Assembly: GCA_020252385.1 (NCBI GenBank)
Contig: JADCDC010000527.1
Span: forward strand, 1-9,344
DNA: 9,344 nt
Origin: Aestuariivirga sp.
Lineage (GTDB): Bacteria > Pseudomonadota > Alphaproteobacteria > Rhizobiales > Aestuariivirgaceae
Direction of reading: 5' to 3'
This document shows positions 5,269 through 9,344 of this stretch, one piece after another. The number at the start of each line of letters is the position of its first letter. The stretch's first letter is position 1. The notes under the pieces were generated by a model that was not told the DNA's origin, did no database searches, and saw only the letters and a list, made by a program, of their open reading frames with translations. The position numbers and the translations under genes are program-made.

Positions 5269-8200
5269 TCCGCCCGCTCCTTCTTCACGGCATCGAGGAT
5301 GGCCCGGGCGCGGGAACTCAGGGCGAGGTCCTCCACCGGAACGCTCACCCGCCTGCGCCAGTTCGGCCATTCCCGGTCGGTGCCCGGCACATTGAGCGGA
5401 TCGGTCTCGCCGCTCAGGTCGTCGGCCTGCACCATCATGATGCGCGATGGCGTGCGGGCGACAAGGCCATGCGCGGCGGCGCTGGCGGCAGTCTCGTCGT
5501 CCCCGGCCGATCCCGCCAGCGCGTCGAGCAGACGCACCTCGCCGGCGCGCTCCGCGTTGCGCCCGCCAACCTCCTGCTCGCCGATTTGGCCCAGCGCGCG
5601 GGCGATCGCGATGTCGCGGCCGGCGCGCCAGCCCGAGACTGTCGGCAGGTCATGCGAGGCGAGGCAGGCAAGGGCCTTCTCCGGATAGCGCCCAGGCGGC
5701 GTGAAGCCTTGTCCCTCGCGCTCGAACCACAGCACCCGATAGGAAAAGATATCGGCGTCGGACAGGCTGGCGCGCAGGCCGTCCGGAACCGTGCCGAGAT
5801 CCTCGCCCACGACGAGGCAGCGGTGCCGGCGGCTTTCGAGCGCCGTCACCGCGATCAGTGCGTCGAGGGGAAAGCGCATATAGGCGCCGTCGCGGCCCTC
5901 GGCGCCCCTTGGCACCCAGAACTGCCGCGCAAAGCCCAGCACGTGATCGATGCGGAGTGCCGCCGCATGGCGCATGTTGGCGGCAAGAAGCCGCCGCACC
6001 GGGGCCATGGCCTGCTGGTTCAGGGCCAGCGGCGAGAAGGGCGGCAGGTTCCACACCTGGCCCGCTGCCGAGAACGGGTCCGGCGGAGCGCCGATCGAGA
6101 CGCCGGAGGCAAAGCTTGCCGGCTCTGCATCGATCTCCCCGCCGTCGAAGGCGCATCCCAGCGCCAGGTCATGGTAGAGGTTGCCGTGGCGCGCGGCGTG
6201 GGCAAGCTGCTCCGCGGCGATCCATTGCAGGAAGGCGCGGTAGGCAACGCGGTCCGGCGTTTCGGCTTCGCCCATGCGGCGCGCCTCGAAGCGGCCATGC
6301 GCCGCAAGTGCCTCGCCGCCGTCGCGCAGGAAGGCCGTGAAATCCGGGCTGCCGGGAAACGCGGCGAAGGCCGCCTCGAGCACGCGGGACTTTGCCGCCC
6401 AGACGGCGGGATAGTCGACGAGCGGCAGCCGCTCGAGGCTGGCGAAGGACGCACGGCTCTCCTCCGCAATCCGTGCCGCCGCTTCCAGCGGATGGCTGGC
6501 AAGGAGGCCCTCGATGCTGATGTAGAGGGGATCGATGTAATGCCGGTCCGAGGGCTGGTAGGGGCTCGCCCGGCTGCGGTCTGACGGAAACAGGTGATGC
6601 AGCGGGTTCAAACCCGCATAGCGCCCGCCGATATCGGCGGTGAGGCGCGCGAGGCGGTCCAGCGTGCCGAAGTCGCCGATGCCCTCGCTCCCAGCATGGC
6701 GGAGCGAATAGAGGTGCGAGGCGACGCCGAACACCCGCCGGCCCGCCGCGATGTCCTCCGGCACGTGGCAGCCGCCCGGGCTCACGATCACGTCGCGCAG
6801 GGGCTGGCCGTCCTCGGTGAGGCGGTAGAGCCCCGGCGCCAGCCCTGCGCTTGCGGCTTGTCCCGGCGGCACGTCGAGAATGCGCTCTACACCGTCCTCG
6901 CTGACGAGAACGAGGCGGCGGCGGCGTGCGCCGGGCGGCAGCAGCGTCACGGCTTCGCCAGCCGTGGCGACCAGCGGGCCAGGCTCGGCGAGGCGCTGAT
7001 GCGCGTGGGCAACATCCTCGGCACTGGCAAGGCCCAGGCCGACGGCCGAAAGCAAAATGCGCTGGGTTTCGGGCGACACGCGGTGATGGGTGCCGTCGAC
7101 CTCCCACCACTCCCGCCCAATGCCTGCCGTATCGGCGAGCGTCGCGACCTCCTCGTCGGTGATGCCGGTGGCAGCGATACGCTCCTCCGCGAAGACGGAG
7201 ACCGATGCCGCGGGAAGCTCCGTGCCCTCGGCGGAGCAGAGCAGGCGCGTCCAGCGATGGCCGCTGCGGCGGGGCAGCCGCAGGGCGCGCGCGGGCCCGC
7301 GGTTGAAGACCAGCGCCAGCCGCTTCGCTCCGGCGGAAAGAACGAGGCCCAGCACATCGGCCTCCGGATCGTCCCACGTCATCGGCAGGCCGTCGCCGTC
7401 CAGCCACGCGGCATCGGCGAAGCGCGCACCCTCCGCTACCGTCCCGTTGAGGAAGCGATCGGGCAGGAAGGCCGCCAGCGCACGCCGCAGCTCGGCCAGC
7501 GCAGCGGTGAAGCCGATGAGGCGCTGGTCCGCCTTTGCCCAGTCGAGCCAGGTCAGCGCATTGTCCTGGGCATAGGCATTGTTGTTGCCGCCCTGCGTGC
7601 GCCCGAACTCGTCGCCCGCCGTCAGCATGGGCGTGCCGCGCGAGAGGAACAGTGTGGCGAGCAGGGCGCGCGCGTCGCCGCCTGGCCAGCTCGGCTCATG
7701 GCCGTTGCCATCGCGGTTGTCCTCGCCATTGGCGAAATTGTTCTTGTGCGCGAAGGTCACCGCATCGGCGAGCGTGAAGCCGTCATGCGCGGCGACGAAG
7801 TTGATGCTGGCCGAAGGCGGGCGCTCTGCCCCGCCGAAGATGTCGGACGAACCGGCGATACGCGTGGCGAAGCTGCCCGCCGCATGGGGCTCGCCCCGCC
7901 AGAAGCGCCGTACCTCGTCGCGGTAGCGGTCGTTCCATTCCTGCCAGCGTGCCGGAAAGCCGCCGAGCTGGTAGCCACCCGGTCCCACATCCCAGGGTTC
8001 CGCGATCATGATCAGGCGGGAGAGCAGCGGATCCTGCTCGATCGCCGCAAGCAACGGTGCGCCCGCGCTGAAGCCTGAGGGCGTGCGGCCCATGACGGCC
8101 GCGAGATCGAAGCGGAAGCCGTCGATGCCGGTGCGCCTCACCCAGCTCCGCATCGCGTCCATGGCGAGCCGCACCACATGTGGTTCATCCAGCGCCAGCG

Positions 8201-9011
8201 TATTGCCGCAGCCCGTGTCGTTGACGAGCACCGCGCCGGCATGGCGGTAGTAGAGCGCATGGTCAAGGCCGCGGAACGACAGCGTCGTGCCGTGGATGTC
8301 GCTTTCACCGCTGTGGTTCAGCACGATGTCGAGAATGACCCTGATCCCCGCGGCATGCAGCTTCTCGACGGCGGCGCGGATTTCCGCGAGCCCGCCCGGC
8401 GCAAGCCGCGGGTCCGGCGCCATCAGGCTCACCGGATTGTAGCCCCAGCCATTGGCAAGCCCGAGGGCCGGAAGGTGACGCTCGTCGATCCAGGCGGTGA
8501 GCGGCATCAGCTCGACGGTGTCGACGCAAAGCCGCTTCAGATGCGCGATGACCGGAGCCTCGCCAAGTGCGGAGACGGTGCCGCGCTTCTCCGGCGGCAC
8601 ATCGGGGTGAAGCCGGGTGAAGGCCTTGACCGGCACCTCGTAAATGAACTGCGGGCGATGGGGCGGGAGCGGTTCGGCATCATCGGCGCAATGGCCGGCG
8701 ACGGCCTTCGGCACCAGGCCCGCGGTGTCGATGCCGGGCTGCATGAGCGCTGCGTGATGCGCGAAGGCAGCGCCGATGCGGGTCGCATAGGGGTCGAGCA
8801 GCAGTTTCGAGGCATCGAAGCGATGGCCCTGGTCGGGAGCCCACGGCCCCTCGGCGCGAAGCCCATAGTGCAGCCCCGCGCGAAGGCCCGGCACATGGCC
8901 GAAGTGGACGTCGCCGAGCCGCAGGCCAAGAGCATGGCGCGCCATCTCGCGCCCCTGCTCGTCGAAGATCGATACGAGAATGCGCGTGGCATGGCGCGAG
9001 ACGACCGCCAC
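5265..9011 (-). CDS. glgX-malQ: Bifunctional glycogen debranching enzyme (GlgX) / 4-alpha-glucanotransferase (MalQ) fusion
   Basis: One 1248-residue polypeptide joins two enzymes of glycogen breakdown. Residues 1 to about 612 are GlgX-like (GH13, hydrolysing alpha-1,6 branches left by phosphorylase): a CBM48-like start, DIVLNH (228-233), GFRFDLA with nucleophile D302, IAEPWD with acid/base E338, and FVAAHDGFTL with D410. From about 617 it is MalQ-like (GH77, transferring glucan chains and releasing glucose): an N-terminal domain (617-750), FGVASHLYSL (761-770), SPYQPSDR (816-823), ALRIDHVLGF with nucleophile D1022, VGEDLGTVP with acid/base E1070, and ASHDLPTVSGW with D1121. All six catalytic carboxylates are present, with almost no linker between halves. 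GTG 9011 is the first canonical start, 50 bp after pgm, but the frame upstream still looks GlgX-like (LPPPLGVSLAGDGAD), so translation may begin at CTG 9065 or 9056. A frameshift or sequencing error is the alternative. The stop overlaps the nudK start (GTGA). Confidence 0.93.
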   Translation of the reverse strand: MAVVSRHATRILVSIFDEQGREMARHALGLRLGDVHFGHVPGLRAGLHYGLRAEGPWAPDQGHRFDASKLLLDPYATRIGAAFAHHAALMQPGIDTAGLVPKAVAGHCADDAEPLPPHRPQFIYEVPVKAFTRLHPDVPPEKRGTVSALGEAPVIAHLKRLCVDTVELMPLTAWIDERHLPALGLANGWGYNPVSLMAPDPRLAPGGLAEIRAAVEKLHAAGIRVILDIVLNHSGESDIHGTTLSFRGLDHALYYRHAGAVLVNDTGCGNTLALDEPHVVRLAMDAMRSWVRRTGIDGFRFDLAAVMGRTPSGFSAGAPLLAAIEQDPLLSRLIMIAEPWDVGPGGYQLGGFPARWQEWNDRYRDEVRRFWRGEPHAAGSFATRIAGSSDIFGGAERPPSASINFVAAHDGFTLADAVTFAHKNNFANGEDNRDGNGHEPSWPGGDARALLATLFLSRGTPMLTAGDEFGRTQGGNNNAYAQDNALTWLDWAKADQRLIGFTAALAELRRALAAFLPDRFLNGTVAEGARFADAAWLDGDGLPMTWDDPEADVLGLVLSAGAKRLALVFNRGPARALRLPRRSGHRWTRLLCSAEGTELPAASVSVFAEERIAATGITDEEVATLADTAGIGREWWEVDGTHHRVSPETQRILLSAVGLGLASAEDVAHAHQRLAEPGPLVATAGEAVTLLPPGARRRRLVLVSEDGVERILDVPPGQAASAGLAPGLYRLTEDGQPLRDVIVSPGGCHVPEDIAAGRRVFGVASHLYSLRHAGSEGIGDFGTLDRLARLTADIGGRYAGLNPLHHLFPSDRSRASPYQPSDRHYIDPLYISIEGLLASHPLEAAARIAEESRASFASLERLPLVDYPAVWAAKSRVLEAAFAAFPGSPDFTAFLRDGGEALAAHGRFEARRMGEAETPDRVAYRAFLQWIAAEQLAHAARHGNLYHDLALGCAFDGGEIDAEPASFASGVSIGAPPDPFSAAGQVWNLPPFSPLALNQQAMAPVRRLLAANMRHAAALRIDHVLGFARQFWVPRGAEGRDGAYMRFPLDALIAVTALESRRHRCLVVGEDLGTVPDGLRASLSDADIFSYRVLWFEREGQGFTPPGRYPEKALACLASHDLPTVSGWRAGRDIAIARALGQIGEQEVGGRNAERAGEVRLLDALAGSAGDDETAASAAAHGLVARTPSRIMMVQADDLSGETDPLNVPGTDREWPNWRRRVSVPVEDLALSSRARAILDAVKKERAE

Positions 9012-9061
9012 ATCGGCACCGTCCCCGGCGAGAGAGACCCCGAGCGGCGGCGGCAGGGCGT

Positions 9062-9344
9062 TCAGGTGATCACCGTCGGTGCTGTGCGCCCGGTGTGGCG
9101 CTCGATCCCCGCAAGCGTACCCGCCAGCGAGATGAGCGGTGCCAGCGCCTCCTGCGTGTCGATCGCGTGGCGGCTGGCATCGGGTTCGTAGCGTTCGATA
9201 TAGACGCGCAGGGTGGCGCCCGCCGTGCCTGTTCCCGACAGGCGGTAGACGATGCGCGCGCCGTCCTCGAACAGGATGCGGATGCCTTGCCCCGTGGTGC
9301 GCGAGCCATCGACCGGATCGTCATAGGCGAAATCATCCGCCGCG
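9062..9344 (-). CDS. pgm: Phosphoglucomutase (alpha-D-glucose-specific), C-terminal 93 residues only
   Basis: It interconverts glucose-1-phosphate and glucose-6-phosphate, linking glycogen breakdown and ADP-glucose synthesis to glycolysis. Only the end of the gene is in the window, beginning mid-codon at 9344 and stopping at TGA 9064-9062. The visible part matches the C-terminal phosphate-binding domain of the pgm/PGM1-type family: DPVDGSRTTGQGIRILFEDG, then RIVYRLSGTGTAGATLRVYI with the SGTGTAGAT phosphate loop, and the family ending HTGRTAPTVIT. It is the upstream member of the pgm / glgX-malQ / nudK operon. Its stop is 50 bp before the first canonical start of the fusion gene, or overlaps a CTG by the sequence CTGA if that codon is used. 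The catalytic Ser and metal loop are outside the window. Confidence 0.93.
   Translation of the reverse strand, partial: AADDFAYDDPVDGSRTTGQGIRILFEDGARIVYRLSGTGTAGATLRVYIERYEPDASRHAIDTQEALAPLISLAGTLAGIERHTGRTAPTVIT

Noticed and set aside
5269..5370. Longer nudK start at 5370
   Set aside because: The added 34 residues would be read inside the fusion gene and are Gly/Pro/Arg-rich, unlike NudK. The GTG at 5268 has a good ribosome site and matches the E. coli NudK start.
9065..9074. Palindrome GGTGATCACC at the pgm end
   Set aside because: It is ten bases long, lies inside the pgm coding end, and is likely to occur by chance. I do not call it a binding site.
5469..9191. Long plus-strand open frames (5469-6584, 6594-8078, 8178-9191) antisense to the GlgX-MalQ gene
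   Set aside because: They share the same low-complexity Arg/Ala/Gly-rich make-up and follow the codon register of the real gene. None has recognisable motifs, ribosome sites or promoters.
1..9344. Mobile, phage, defence or CRISPR system
   Set aside because: All substantial stretches are accounted for by housekeeping or carbon-storage genes. There is no transposase, integrase, direct-repeat array or tRNA, and no local change in composition apart from short A+T-rich promoter patches.

Overview
The window is G+C-rich coding DNA with strong G/C preference at third codon positions and almost no spare intergenic space. AhcY, SelO and phosphoglucomutase of this style, a SahR-like operator in front of ahcY, and a palindromic repeat with a CTTGACC core together suggest an alphaproteobacterium. 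A sphingomonad or a relative is my guess, but the order is not proven by anything here. The genes form four transcription units of ordinary chromosomal metabolism. I found no phage, plasmid, insertion sequence, CRISPR array, tRNA or rRNA, and no defence system.

Left part (1-2808). The minus strand carries ahcY (S-adenosylhomocysteine hydrolase), cut at its C-terminus by the window edge. The plus strand carries selO (protein AMPylator of the pseudokinase fold). The two diverge from a 128-bp region that holds a perfect 10+10 bp inverted repeat resembling the ArsR-family SahR operator, a plausible ahcY promoter, and a -10-like box so close to the selO ATG that selO may be leaderless. selO converges on dhaK, and the 127 bp between them hold a composite palindromic repeat.

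Middle part (2809-5268). A stand-alone dihydroxyacetone-kinase-type DhaK subunit is on the minus strand with no DhaL partner beside it. It diverges from a MaoC/HTD2-type hot-dog dehydratase (plus strand), which again has promoter-like boxes abutting its probable GTG start. The 3' end of the dehydratase gene overlaps the 3' end of the convergent nudK by 44 bp.

Right part (4681-9344). This is a tightly packed minus-strand operon read right to left: pgm (only the C-terminal 93 residues are present), then a 1248-residue or longer fusion of a GlgX-type debranching enzyme with a MalQ-type 4-alpha-glucanotransferase, then a NudK-type Nudix hydrolase whose GTG start overlaps the fusion's stop (GTGA). 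Together these interconvert glucose-1-P and glucose-6-P, debranch glycogen, and disproportionate the released maltodextrins. The coupled Nudix enzyme could act on a nucleotide sugar or on ADP-ribose. The glgA/glgB/glgC genes expected nearby would lie beyond the right edge.

Points most worth a second look are the start of the GlgX-MalQ fusion (conserved N-terminal sequence lies upstream of the first canonical start codon), the Nudix gene coupled to a glycogen operon, the shared SAM-cycle-type operator between ahcY and selO, the orphan DhaK, and two possibly leaderless genes. None amounts to a clearly undescribed system.
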